64,000 nucleotides of DNA from Oscheius sp. JU75 (GCA_037178855.1 JASJZC010000003.1:248001-312000); one strand, 5' to 3'; numbered from the stretch's first letter, positions 11,201-21,677 are shown. Numbers and translations are program-made. The notes: generated by a model from the sequence alone, not told the origin.

Positions 11201-11842
11201 TACTTACAACAATATCTGCAAAGTAGCTGACTTCGGCTTAGCGAAGGACACAAAAGATAAAGACTATTACCGAGCAGGCAAAGAAGCTTGTCTACCTATC
11301 CGATGGATGCCAATTGAAGCAATCGAAACCCGTTTCTTCACCACAGAAGTAGTGTTTCTGTTTGCATAAGATCCCAAATTTCAGTCCGATGTGTGGTCTT
11401 ATGGTGTTCTTCTGTTCGAACTTTTTAGTCTTGGAGCTGAACCATACTCTTCCTTGGAATCAACGTGGAATCTTCCTAACCATTTGAAAAAGAGGCATCG
11501 ACTGCCACGACCGGATTACTGCCATGAGGAAATGTAAGTGAGGCACGTATTGAAGGAATCTGAGCTTTGAGAGCCGAACATGTCTTTTTTCAGCTACGAT
11601 CTGATGAAAACATGTTGGAATGAGGAACCAAGCGAAAGACCCACGTTCGCTGCCTGTAGTGAACAAATGCAAAAACATCTGAAAAGAGCGTCACCACAGG
11701 TAAATATTTCACCAGATCCATTCAAGAGATCGCAATTTAGTTGTCAGAGAGAATACAAATCAAATTGGCCAAGGAGATGGAGAGACTCAACAACTTGTCA
11801 AGCTGGGCTACTACGACCGACGTTGCTACAACACCAGTCTAA
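8285..11842 (+). CDS. Receptor tyrosine kinase with CTLD-PAN-CTLD ectodomain
   Basis: Twenty exons join in phase to about 869 residues. I chose ATG 8285 because it opens a signal peptide ([16 protein letters not shown]); an earlier ATG lies at 8213. The ectodomain has a CTLD-like segment (to about 145), a PAN/Apple-like segment ([14 protein letters not shown] ... CAYRK) and a classic CTLD ([12 protein letters not shown] ... [13 protein letters not shown] ... HYLCE). A helix at about 418-438 ([16 protein letters not shown]) is followed by the kinase: [34 protein letters not shown] and [10 protein letters not shown] kinase insert of about 50 residues resembles PDGFR/VEGFR and nematode KIN-16-type kinases. 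All catalytic residues are present, so it should be active at the cell surface. Ligand unknown; the lectin-like domains suggest a glycan or pattern ligand (inference). Confidence 0.85.
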
Positions 11843-11874
11843 GTCTCTTGCTCATTGAAAAAATTTCTCGCTAC

Positions 11875-11880
11875 AATAAA
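11875..11880 (+). terminator. Polyadenylation signal of the receptor kinase
   Basis: AATAAA lies 33 nt after the kinase stop codon. Confidence 0.6.
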
Positions 11881-11889
11881 ATGTATCTA

Positions 11890-13034
11890 CAATTGTAACA
11901 CATTTCTTGTGCGTCTGGCAAGGACGTGCACCGACTATGTTTCACTCTCCAGGGAGGCTTATCTCCCATACTGGCTACTAATATTTACAGCAAGGAACGA
12001 AGCGGTTTCATGTATGTTTCATCTCGCAGACGGGAAGTCTGGTAACAAAGTTTCCAACTTCTGCTATCCGCGACTTGATATGTGGTTAGCTACAAAAGAT
12101 TTAGCATCGTAGCTCATTCATTCATAAATAACTTTTTTTTTACCATAAACGGGGTACGACTTGCTAACGCCTGGATCTCGGTAGTAGGAACAGTACAGTA
12201 TAGTCGCTGTGAAAGCTCTCTGCTTCTAAAATGTCTGTGTCTTTACTACTACGCTGTTGATAAATCACAAAGATATGATCCAGTTGGTACCAAAGCAGTT
12301 GTGAGTTAAAGGAGTTAGGGAGGAAACACTCGATATAGCGCGTGATGAAACAACGACAGAACTACTGTTTGATCCCTTTTTCTTCTTTTTCAAAGTAACA
12401 TCTCTGAGTTTATATAGCATCCGGATTTGAGATAATTCGAGAATATCCAGTTATAGCTACGATACTGCCTGCACTATGTTGAAGGTTTGTTTTGATGATA
12501 GTCACGCTGTCTAAAAGTTCAAATATGTGTATGTGTTTTTATCGGTTAAACTGTTTAACATACCGTTGATGGTTGTTTCTCATGGTCCTATTAAAACTTG
12601 CTATTAAAAAAGAACCAGTCAAAAATCAGCTGATTGCTTTCTTTGGAGTCATCAAAGTAATAGGCTTGTGGTACAGCTGGAGTTGTTGCAGTAATAGCTA
12701 CCGCAGAGTTGAAGTAAAACCAGGCCGCGACCCTTGCGACGGTGATGAGGAGCTTCATAATAGAGCTATTGAAGCAACTCACAGAAGCACACGCCTCTTA
12801 TAGAAAAACAAATTGTAGTTTGAGACTCTTACATTTAACAAAAATGAAAAAAAGAAACAAGAATTTTAAGACCTTGGATTTTTTTTAGACCTCCGTTTCT
12901 TAAATAGGACCGGCCTTTACAGCAGCTCAGAGGAGTTGACAGGTTTCCTGCCTGATTAAGAAGGAGAGTTCGTTTCGGAGTAATTAGCAGTATTAGATGG
13001 CAAGTCAACTTTGGATTCGCTGTAGCACTTTGAT
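11890..13034. other. Intergenic stretch with little content
   Basis: Apart from a small minus-strand open frame at 12591-12758, no coding sequence was recognised. The composition is AT-rich and unstructured. Confidence 0.4.
12591..12758 (-). CDS. Small possibly secreted peptide
   Basis: A 55-residue frame begins MKLLITVARVAAWF, a plausible signal sequence, and continues through TTPAVPQAYYFDDS to a stop. No introns are needed. There is no family match that I recognise and no supporting context, so it could be chance. Confidence 0.25.
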   Translation of the reverse strand: MKLLITVARVAAWFYFNSAVAITATTPAVPQAYYFDDSKESNQLIFDWFFFNSKF

Positions 13035-13088
13035 TGTGTCACAGTAACCAGAGTATGGTACTGATGTATTATATGTAAGATGTTTATT

Positions 13089-13635
13089 TCACACATTAGG
13101 CATGCCGGGTACGTAAGTTCCTTGCTCTGGGGTTCCAGCTTCTTCTGCCTCCTTGAGTGTCTTCTTGATCGTCCAGGCCAACAAGCCCTGGACCACCAGT
13201 ATTAGAACGATAGCAATGATAAAGTATCCGATTCCAATCTCTTGGCCGGAACTTTTTCCGAGTGGGTCCAAGAAGATAATGTTGATCAGTTGTAGGACCA
13301 CACCGATGCCCATATTGGCTATCTGCACCCAGAAGGCGATTCGAAGAAGTTTTCTATCCATTTTATAGGCCGCAAACAGGGTGAAGCTGGCACTCCCGAA
13401 CTGAAGAGAGTTTTTCTAAGTTTTTTGAGTACATACCACCACGAGCGCGTTAACTAGTAGAACAGCTGCCGACCCAGGACGAGCACCGAAATCCAGATTG
13501 ACCGAATTGAGCAACTGACCAACAATAATTAGGCTGGTCCAGACTATCAGGCAGGTCTGAAGACGAGATTAATACAGTTTTTGGGATGGAACGAACCCTT
13601 GCAGCGCAACAGCCACATCCAGAGTTGTTGTCCAT
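13089..13635 (-). CDS. Small 4TM protein, duplication copy 1
   Basis: Exons 13635-13597, 13556-13437 and 13400-13089 encode 156 residues. The N terminus is MDNNSGCGCCAAR, exon 2 begins TCLIVWTSLIIVG, and exon 3 carries FTLFAAYKMDRKLLRIAFW, two helices and QGLLAWTIKKTLKEAEE. All splice phases are zero. It is the intact partner of the truncated copy at 16.7 kb. A consensus TGATAAG site lies about 80 nt upstream at 13712-13718. As for its relatives, function is unknown. Confidence 0.8.
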
Positions 13636-13670
13636 TACAGCTGACGAGGTGGAGAGAAAGTGGGAGGGAG

Positions 13671-13720
13671 AGATAGGGAGTCAGTGTTTAGGCTTCTTTA
13701 TGTACTGAACCCTTATCAGG
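13671..13720 (-). promoter_or_regulatory. Upstream block with GATA site, 4TM copy 1
   Basis: GGGAGTCAGTG and CCTTATCAGG recur here, as upstream of other 4TM genes. The TGATAAG core is on the coding strand. Confidence 0.45.
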
Positions 13721-13905
13721 TAATGAGCGTATATCCGGTATGAAAACAATTTCCTACTATGTTTCAACTCGCACTTTAGACGTAGATGGACAACAATAAC
13801 ATTTACCCGTTCCGTACCGTAAATAGAAAGCTCAAATGTGATAGATTTATAAGGTAATAGGCATTACACGGTTATCATTTTAACATTTTAAAATCAGTCG
13901 TGCAT

Positions 13906-14738
13906 TTAGTAGTCAGAACACTTTCCCACATCGCTTCCTCGTCGACAAGTCATACCATCAGGATGTGGACCACGTAGAGCCTGAACCATTTCTTCACAAA
14001 TACAAGCCTTGAAGGCCTACCTTATCTCTACCCATTTTTCTAACAAAGTATAATTTAACATCATCATCATCATCACCAAACTCAAACTCGCAATCTCTGA
14101 CATTCAGACTCCTGAAGTGTTCCACAATATCATCTTCTCCCATCCAGTTGGGAATGTGTTGCACAATCAACTGGTAAGGGCCTTTAGTGGGAGGTTTGGC
14201 TTGCTGAAATCTCTCTGTCTCTCTGCCTCTGCTTCTCTGTTGCTCTCCGTCTCTTTCTCACTTTGTCTTTCTGTCCTTCTATCTCTTTGTCTATATATAT
14301 GTCGCAGTTCATACTGAACGACCGTTTATATTGAACGGAACTAGCTTGTATTGAACAAACAATTTGAACTAGTTCATATTGAACAGTTTTACCGAATTTT
14401 GCGATTTTCTTTTATTTTTACGCATTTTCTGTCACTTTTTCTGTCTAAAAACTCTTTTTCTGATGTCAGGACATGAAATCCCCCTTTGAACGTAGGAAAA
14501 TTTAAAAATCGAAGTAGCTAAGAGAATGCGTGCGTTTTGATAGTGCATGAATAATTGTAGAAAATACGCACTTTACGGGAATTATTCTTCGATTTTTTAA
14601 ATTTTTCTACGTTCAAAGGGGTTATTTCATGTCCTGACATCAGAAAACGAGTTTTTAGACAGAAAATGGGTAAAAATTTTAAAAAAAATCGCAAAATCCG
14701 GTAAAGTTCAATATAAATGACCGTTCAATATGAACTGT

Positions 14739-14774
<36 letters not shown>

Positions 14775-16230
14775 TTTTGTCTTTCTGTCTCTGGAAATAG
14801 GTTGCTAACTATAACTTAGAGCTTGCCGGAAAACTTACAGATGTCCCTTGAACAGGCGACGGAGGCGATGTCAATAGAGGGGCTGGGATAGCCGGATCCA
14901 AAGGTGGAGACACTGGAGACATGAATGCTGGAAGGGCATACGAAGGCTCTGGATCACGAGATGGCCCAGCAACTGAAGGCGTAAGGAGAGGAGGAGCACT
15001 GGGTGCTACTGCGACAGGTTCCTGGAGAAAGTTTTTTACCATTTCAAGATAGTAACGAACACAGCGAGGCTTTTTGTCAAGGTTTTCCATAAAGGCAACG
15101 TGTCTGGCTTTATGAACTACATTGAGCTGGGACGGGCTCAACGCTCGCCCAGGATGTTCCACTCTACGGACACTAAGATTTTCCATCGAGGCGGAAGGAG
15201 GTATTCTATGGTTTGCCTCATGATTCACCCTCCTCTTATTTAATTCAATAGTAGCAGGTCGATCACCTCCCAAGTACAGCTTCCCGGATACTCCTAGAGC
15301 CTAAACAGATCTTGGGAAAGTTGAAAGCGGCACACTTACCCTCAGTGCAAGCTCATGGCTCTCAAAGTACATGTAAACGAAGCCTTTCCTCTCCCAGTCT
15401 CTGGGACGAACTCCTTTGACAGACCCAATTTGGTCAGGACATAACTTTATCTCAATATCTCCGAGAGTGACGCCTGGACCAAAGTGTCGGACATAGACAT
15501 TTTCAGGATAGTCCGCTGCCTGAAGAGTAAACGTCAAAGACAGAGACAGAGCCCTACATCATTGTATCTTGGAGAGAATGGCGTGTACGACAGTATGACA
15601 GGGGCAGGCCATTTGTTTATGAAAGTTCCTTGGAAGCTCGCTGCCTAAATCTAAGGATTTTCGGTAAGTGTTTCATTGTACCATTTCAGAAGCCTCTCTG
15701 GTCGTAAACGCAATACTTCCTTTCTTTAGATAGTTCTCTACTGGCTCGATAGTCACTGTTCCTATGTTCCCACACAGCTTAAAAATGGCACGAAGATCTT
15801 GTTGCGTCGTTCCGGGAGGAATGTTCCCTATATAGAGCATATAAGAGCCTTGCTGTCGGGGGATGGCGACTGTCGTCTTGGGCAGATCTATTATAGTTGG
15901 TCGCTTTGAACTAAATCGAAAACCGTAGCGAAGAAACTGAAAAGATTAGATTTAAAATAGCTTTTGGACAACCTCTTCACGGGCTTCTTCCGTTTTGAAG
16001 TCGACAGAAACTGTAACATTATTTTTCTTATTGTTAGGCTCATATATAATATCCTCGTAAAATTTGTCTTCGTGGCGTACACGAAGATCAGCCATAATAT
16101 TTTGCCTAGTTATTGGCTCTTGCATTTCGACTCGTGCCCTGTACTTGTGTTCCGAGGCCGCGAAGATGGAAAGAGGGTAGCCCAAACCTTCGTGAGTGTC
16201 CACAAAGGGGGATTGAATAAACTTTCTTGC
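13906..16230 (-). CDS. Multi-RRM protein, copy 1, lacking its first exon
   Basis: Seven exons (16230-15973, 15936-15682, 15519-15340, 15300-15061, 15021-14839, 14170-14021, 13980-13906) stay in phase and match the 17.1-19.2 kb copy exon for exon. They encode a linker domain (starts ARKFIQSPF), RRM2 (MLYIGNIPPG), RRM3 (NVYVRHFGPG, KGFVYMYFES), a Ser/Pro-rich linker and RRM4 (LIVQHIPNW, DDDDDVKLYFV). The exon with the start codon and RRM1 is missing. An ATG at 16344 opens a frame reading through the former intron and could serve as a new start. The 39-nt intron at 15060-15022 has no stop and keeps frame. It is either N-terminally truncated or a decaying copy. Confidence 0.65.
14205..14304. repeat. 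TCTCTGTC-type degenerate tract in RRM gene intron, copy 1
   Basis: Pyrimidine-rich CTCTGTCTC repeats lie in the intron before the RRM4 exon. The foldback element is inserted at the end of this tract. The matching intron in copy 2 (about 17385-17545) has the tract but no insertion. Confidence 0.6.
14305..14737. mobile_element. 433-bp foldback/MITE-like element
   Basis: The ends are inverted repeats: it starts CAGTTCATACTGAACG and ends CGTTCAATATGAACTG. The arms stay complementary well inward, including GATGTCAGGACATGAAAT on the left and ATTTCATGTCCTGACATC on the right. The centre is a non-paired spacer. There is no coding capacity. It is absent from the matching intron of copy 2, so it inserted after the duplication (or was lost from copy 2). 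Flanks are TA-rich and a target duplication cannot be read cleanly. Confidence 0.75.
14743..14771. repeat. (TA)n microsatellite
   Basis: An uninterrupted TA repeat lies directly next to the foldback element. Confidence 0.85.
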
Positions 16231-16711
16231 CTGGGATATTAAATTTACAGAGGGACATAGAGACAGATAATCAAAAAGATAGAGAGATAGGATGACAGAG
16301 AGACAGTGGGGCCGAGACTTTCCACTTTTATCACCATTTATCACTGCTATTTCATGTTAGCAACGTTAAGACATTTCCTTTGCTCAGTGTGACTCCTGCA
16401 CTGCTTTTGCTTACTTTACACCTTGTCAGACTGTTCCTTATAAATCTTGCCGAATTATTCAATTAATCATTTTAGAACTATTTTTCCTATTTTAAGCGAT
16501 CCCTCCGAATGTCCTCAGTATACTTGGGCATCCAGACTCTGATTAAGGACCAATTGTTAGCTTTTTGGGAATAGTTCATGTTTCTTCTAGGAAAACCTCT
16601 ACTATCTCAAAGAGCGATGGTTTCTGTGGCGGACTTTTCTACTTTTATTTGTTTGTCCGTGGAACAGTAACCAGAGTATGGTACTGATGTATTATATGTA
16701 AGATGTTTATT

Positions 16712-16956
16712 TCACACGTTGGGCATGCCGGGTACGTAAGTCCCTTGCTCTGGGGTTCCAACTTCTTCTGCCTCCTTGAGTGTCTTCTTGATCGTCCAGG
16801 CCAACAAGCCCTGGATCACCAGCATCAGAACGATAGCAATAATAAAGTATCCGAATCCAATCTCTTGGCTGGAACTTTTTCCGAGTGGGTCCAAGAAGAT
16901 AATGTTGATCAGTTGTAGGACCACACCGATGCCCATATTGGCTATCTGCACCCAGA
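16712..16956 (-). pseudogene. 4TM gene, duplication copy 2, 5'-truncated
   Basis: It reads WVQIANMGIGVVLQL through LLAWTIKKTLKEAEE to the stop, nearly identical to the last exon of the 13.1-kb gene. The sequence stops abruptly at the 16954-16956 deletion junction, so exons 1 and 2, helix 1 and the start codon are gone. No new start is obvious. Confidence 0.8.
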
Positions 16957-17075
16957 TGGACAACAATAACATCTACCCGTTCCGTACCGTAAATAGAAAG
17001 CTCAAATGTGATAAATTTATAAGGTAGTATTCATTACACAGCTATCATTTTAACGTTTAACAATCAGTCGTGCAT

Positions 17076-19213
17076 TTAGTAGTCAGAACACTTTCCCACA
17101 TCGCTTCCTCGTCGACAAGTCATACCATCAGGATGTGGACCACGTAGAGCCTGAACCATTTCTTCACAAATACAAGCCTTGAAGGCCTACCTTATCTCTA
17201 CCCATTTTTCTAACAAAGTATAATTTAACATCATCATCATCATCACCAAACTCAAACTCGCAATCTCTGACATTCAGACTCCTGAAGTGTTCCACAATAT
17301 CATCTTCTCCCATCCAGTTGGGAATGTGTTGCACAATCAACTGGTAAGGACCTTTAGTTTGAGAGGTTGCCTGCTAAAATTTCACTGTCTCTCTTTCTTT
17401 TTGTTTCTCTGTATCTCTGTCACTCGGTCGCTCTATCCTGCTGCTTCTCTGTCTCTCTGTTTGTTGTCTCTTTATCTCCCTGTTTGTTTCTCTGCTTCTT
17501 TTCTTTCTGTCTCTCTGTTCCTCTGTCTCTTTGTCTCTGGAACAATGTTACTAACTCTCACTTGTTACTTGCCGAAAAACTCACAGATGTCCCCGTAGCC
17601 GAAAACGAAGGTGAAATAACTGGAGGCTTGCTCATCAAAGCTGGAACGGCATAAGAAGGCTCAGGATCACGAGATGGCCCAACGACTGAAGGCGTAGGGA
17701 GAGGAGGAGCACTGGGTGCTACTGTGATAGGAACCTGAATACAGTTTTGTTACAAAATCAAGATACCAACGAACACAGTGAGGTTTTTTGTCAAGGTTTT
17801 CCATGAAGGCAACGTGTCTGGCCTTATGAACTACATTGAGCTGGGACGGGCTCAACGCTCGCTCAGGATGTTCCACTCTACGGACACTAACATTTTCCGT
17901 TGAGGCGGAAGTAGGCATTCTATGATTCACCCTCTTCTTATTTAACTCAATAGTAGCAGGTCGATCACCTCCCAAGTACAGCTTCCCGGACACTCTTAGA
18001 GCCTAAACAGAACTTGGGAAAGTTGAAAGCGGCACACTTACCCTCTCTGCAAGCTCATGACTCTCAAAGTACATGTAAACGAAGCCTTTCCTCTCCCAGT
18101 CTTCGAGACGAACTCCTTTGACAGACCCAATTTGGTCAGGACATAGCTTTATCTCAATATCTCCGAGAGTGACGCCTGGACCGAAGTGTCGGACATAGAC
18201 ATTTTCAGGATAGACCGCTGCCTGAAGAGTAAACGTCAAAGACAGAGATAGAGATTCACCGCATCATGTTTTGAGTATGACAGTATAACAGGGGCGGGCC
18301 ATTTGTTTATCAAACTTCCACGGAAGCCCTCTGCCTAAACTACATGTTTTTCGGCATAATGTTTAACCATACCATCCTAGAAGCCTCCCTGGTCGTAAAT
18401 ACAATGTGTCCTTCCTTTAGATAGTTCTCTACTGGATCGATAGTCACTGTTCCTATGTTCCCACACAGCTTAAAAATGGCACGAAGATCTTGTTGCGTCG
18501 TTCCGGGAGGAATGTTACTTATGTAGATCTTATACGATCCGTGTTGCTGGGGGATGGGGACTATTTTCTTACGGAAATCTTTTATAGTTGGTCGTTTTGA
18601 ACTAAATCGGAAACCGTAGCGAACAAACTGAAAGGCCTGGACATAGAAAAGTCTATAACAAACCTCTTGACGGGCTTCCTCCGTTTTGAAGTCAATATGA
18701 ACTGTTATATCGTTATTATTGTTAGACCAATTTTGAATTGAATTCTCGTGAAATCTGCCTCCGTGGTGGTCACGAAGATCGGCCACAACATCTTGAATAG
18801 TTATTGGCTCTTGAAATTCGACTTGTGTCCGATACTTGTGTTCCGAGGCCGCGAAAATGTAAAGACGGTAGCCCAAGCCTTCGTGAGTATTTATGAAGGG
18901 GGATTGAATGAACTTTCTTGCCTGGGATATTAAATTTACAGAGGGACATAGAGACAGATAATCAAAAAGATAGAGAGATAGGATGACAGAGAGACAGTAC
19001 CTTATAAATAGAGTTCGAATCTTCAAACGTCACGAATCCATAAGCCCTCGGTTCAGAGGAATCATCGTAGTGGAATACTTCTGTTTTAATAATAGTTCCA
19101 CAGAGCGAGAATGCCGCTTCCAGAGAAGGCTCATCAATGCTCGCAGGCAAGTTTCCAACATAAATCTTTGACACTGAAACAATGAATACATGGATACGCA
19201 AAAGGAACTTACT
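17076..19213 (-). CDS. Four-RRM RNA-binding protein, copy 2 (complete)
   Basis: The coding exons are 19213 (the A of ATG), 19173-19001, 18921-18664, 18627-18373, 18221-18042, 18002-17775, 17734-17585, 17340-17191 and 17150-17076, giving 489 residues. RRM1: KIYVGNLP and AYGFVTFED. RRM2: KIYISNIPPG and GHIVFTTRE. RRM3: NVYVRHFGPG and KGFVYMYFES. RRM4: LIVQHIPNW, with an Asp run before KLYFV. The start codon appears to be split by an intron (A|TG), which gives the typical N terminus MSKIYVGNLP. The protein should bind single-stranded RNA; its targets are unknown. The gene lies just downstream of the RING-RRM gene on the same strand. Confidence 0.8.
17385..17545. repeat. TCTCTGTC-type degenerate tract in RRM gene intron, copy 2
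   Basis: A run of CTCTGTCTCT-like units fills most of the intron before the RRM4 exon. It has diverged in length from the tract in copy 1. Confidence 0.6.
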
Positions 19214-19368
19214 GATTTTATCCTAGCAATATTTAGATGTTTTATTATTTATGTGTTTTTGAAATATCTGAAATACATCTGAAACGTTTTATATGTTCAA
19301 GGATCAAATGACAGGAGATAGGAAATGGAAAATAACATTGAGTGAGTGACAAGAAACTATTAAAAGAT

Positions 19369-20153
19369 TTAATTTCGAGGTGGTATTTCGACTGTGACAG
19401 TCTTCTCTTCAAAATCCTGGCCTCTCAACTTAGTCCCAGTAAGTTTTAAAGCCTAGTAAACGGATTTTGACCATTAAAAAGCGAAACGTTTCTCACCTCC
19501 ACTGCTTCTTCTCTACTCCCGAACCAAATGTAGGCTTCACCAGACTGCTTGGCAAAGATATCTTCGCAGATCACTAACTTCACAATGTTGCCAACATCGC
19601 GAAATTTTTGTCGCAATAGATCCTCATTTACTGGCGGTAAATTTTTCACTAGTACTACCCAAATTCGGTCGCACAAATCATCGAGGCCCATGACCTGGTG
19701 ATCCTGAAAAGGTTTTTTTCTTTCTGTCTCTGTCTTCTCGAGTCTCTGTCTTACTGTCTCTCTATCACTCACCCCTTCAGAAACTAGTGAGCCTCCAATC
19801 GTGAAATGCGCGACTGCCTTATGGTCGTCGACGACAACAGGTTTCTTGACATCTTTCTCAATCTCCTCCGCTACTTTTTCTGCTGTCATAATTTCGTTTT
19901 TCCCCTTTTCCAAATACAGAAGGATCGCTACAAAAAAGTCCTCAACATAAAAAAAATCAATACCTTCAGCCACGTAGTTTCTAATGGGATTCGTGAAAGA
20001 ATGAACATTGCAAACGATGCAGAATCCCGTTGACCGATTGTTGAAGCAGAGCGCACAGATACAATGGTCACAGGATCCTAAGTAGGGAATCCGTTGCTTT
20101 GGCTCAAAGTACTGACGGCAAGAGTCACAGCACAGGTCGCTCTCCGTAGACAT
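19369..20153 (-). CDS. RING-RRM protein 1
   Basis: Three exons (20153-19773, 19703-19497, 19452-19369) encode 223 residues. The N terminus is a C3HC4 RING-type finger: C-x2-C ... C-x-H-x2-C-x2-C ... C-x2-C within the first 45 residues. The C-terminal half is an RRM with WVVLVKNLPPV and GEAYIWFGS. A RING implies E3 ubiquitin ligase activity and the RRM implies RNA binding, as in CNOT4, though CNOT4 has a different C4C4 RING and a larger protein. It is divergent from RING-RRM protein 2 at 21.7 kb. The first intron carries a TCTCTGTC tract. Confidence 0.75.
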
Positions 20154-20429
20154 TGATCTCGAAAAAAGGAAGAGAGCTCTCGAACGGGCAACCAATAAGC
20201 TTTTTACAACGCGCCATTCCCCTATTATCTCTTGTTGGGACCGAGGCTTTCTTCTGTTATCACCATTGAGACGTCAAGACATTTCCTTTACTCTGTGTGC
20301 TGCCCATTAACTTTTTTGTTATTATCAAACAGGCAGATAGTGACTCTCTATTGCTCTGCTTTCCGCCTAACTCGTGATATACATTTATCCCTCATAATCA
20401 GAAAAGACTTTCGGTGGGAGCTCGACTGA

Positions 20430-21677
20430 CAGGTGGGGTATAAATGTGAACTCGAACATATCTTAGATATGCCCCCCAGGGAAGTCAGTAAAGCACCCCA
20501 CTCATCTTATTTATGCTCCCTACTTTTCGAAATTAACCTTCCAGACATCAATTATTATTAAATCCCGAAATCGACGGTTTCCTGTTAATAATTTTTTCGT
20601 CATTTTTTCTTGAAACTATATAGGTTATCGGATTGTTTTTTTGCAAAATAAAATGAATGTGAAATAGTATGAACAGGAAGGCAGAAGAAGAGAGAAAAAT
20701 GACAAAATGAAAGTTTGAAAAATTTGAATTTCGAATTATCCCATCCTTGTAAAAATCGTGCAAGGTTTTTCGGAAATTTCACGATTATTGAGAGTAAGGA
20801 ATGTTGCTCTTTTGAGTGTTGTTAACATCTCAATAGTAATGGGCATCCGTATTTGTAAAAAAGTGGTTTTTTTAAACGAGAGGGGCTTTGACTTTACCCT
20901 GTTCCATCCAATTAAACAAAAAGAGAAGGTTTCCTCTGAGACTCACCGTGGTAGTTCGACTGGGGAGAGAAATACGAACAGGTTTACCAGAGAGAGGTTG
21001 ACCAGATTGATAGAAGGGGACAGAAACCAGACAGTTCAGTGAAAAGGTTATAGTTGTCGCTTGAGCCCTTATTGGAATTAGCTTTGTTACTGAAATTATA
21101 GTGGTCAGTCTCAGAGGAAAGACGTGAATTTGACTTTTATATATTGTTCACTTTTTGTTCGGTCGCATGGCACAGGGGAAAGTCAAATGCCTTCTATTTA
21201 AAAAATCAACTTTTTCACAAACACAGATTGTCAGTTAGTGATTGCTAAGAAAGTCAACTTCAAACTGCAAACTGGCGAAAATGGCACAGTTGATATACGA
21301 ATATTTCTGTGGAAAATCTGACTCTGACTCGACACCCTCGGACCCGACACCGAGTCGAGTTTGGACCGACCCGGCACGGAGTCAGGTTGAAATTTTCGGC
21401 CCTATGCACAAGTATAGTTGTCAGCCTGCCTCTTCGAAATCCTACCACTATTTCCTTCTGAACCCTTCCGTATCCATGAATCTATTTATCCTCCTCTCAA
21501 CCTGTGATGTTCTATATATGTCCGCCTCTGAGCTACCGCAAAAGGAGCAACGTGCCAATGATGACTATATATCCATAAATGACTCTTGACCTTTTCTCTC
21601 GACAGGTATTGCCATCTTTTAGTTCGGGAACGCACACAGCTCGACAGTTTAGAATCAACCTCCTCTAAAAAGTAAGA
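20430..21677. other. Region between the two RING-RRM genes
   Basis: About 1.5 kb lies between the two divergent starts. No coding exon was supported. Open frames at 20758-21042 and 21242-21589 have compositionally biased, unrecognisable products (the latter from a GACTCGACACC-rich stretch). Confidence 0.4.

Larger units (their letters stand above)
13035..16640. repeat. Segmental duplication, copy 1
   Basis: The start (AACAGTAACCAGAGTATGG) recurs at about 16663, and both copies run through the same 4TM gene and RRM gene. Copy 1 keeps the whole 4TM gene but lacks the RRM1 exon and the RING-RRM gene: sequence after about 16312 jumps to the counterpart of about 20237. It also carries a 433-bp foldback insertion. 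Confidence 0.8.
16663..20300. repeat. Segmental duplication, copy 2
   Basis: It matches copy 1 from AACAGTAACCAGAGTATGG onward. Copy 2 keeps the complete RRM gene and the RING-RRM gene. It has lost about 450 bp holding the 4TM gene's exons 1-2 and the start of exon 3. The junction at 16954-16956 shows a 3-nt AGA microhomology when compared with copy 1 (13331-13333 and 13784-13786). Confidence 0.8.

Noticed and set aside
15020-15061. Frameshift between the two RRM copies near the Ser/Pro linker
   Set aside because: The 1-nt length difference lies within an intron (39 nt in copy 1, 40 nt in copy 2) and does not affect the protein.
21242-21589. 115-residue plus-strand open frame
   Set aside because: It derives partly from a biased GACTCGACACC stretch, has no domain or signal, and no splice context.
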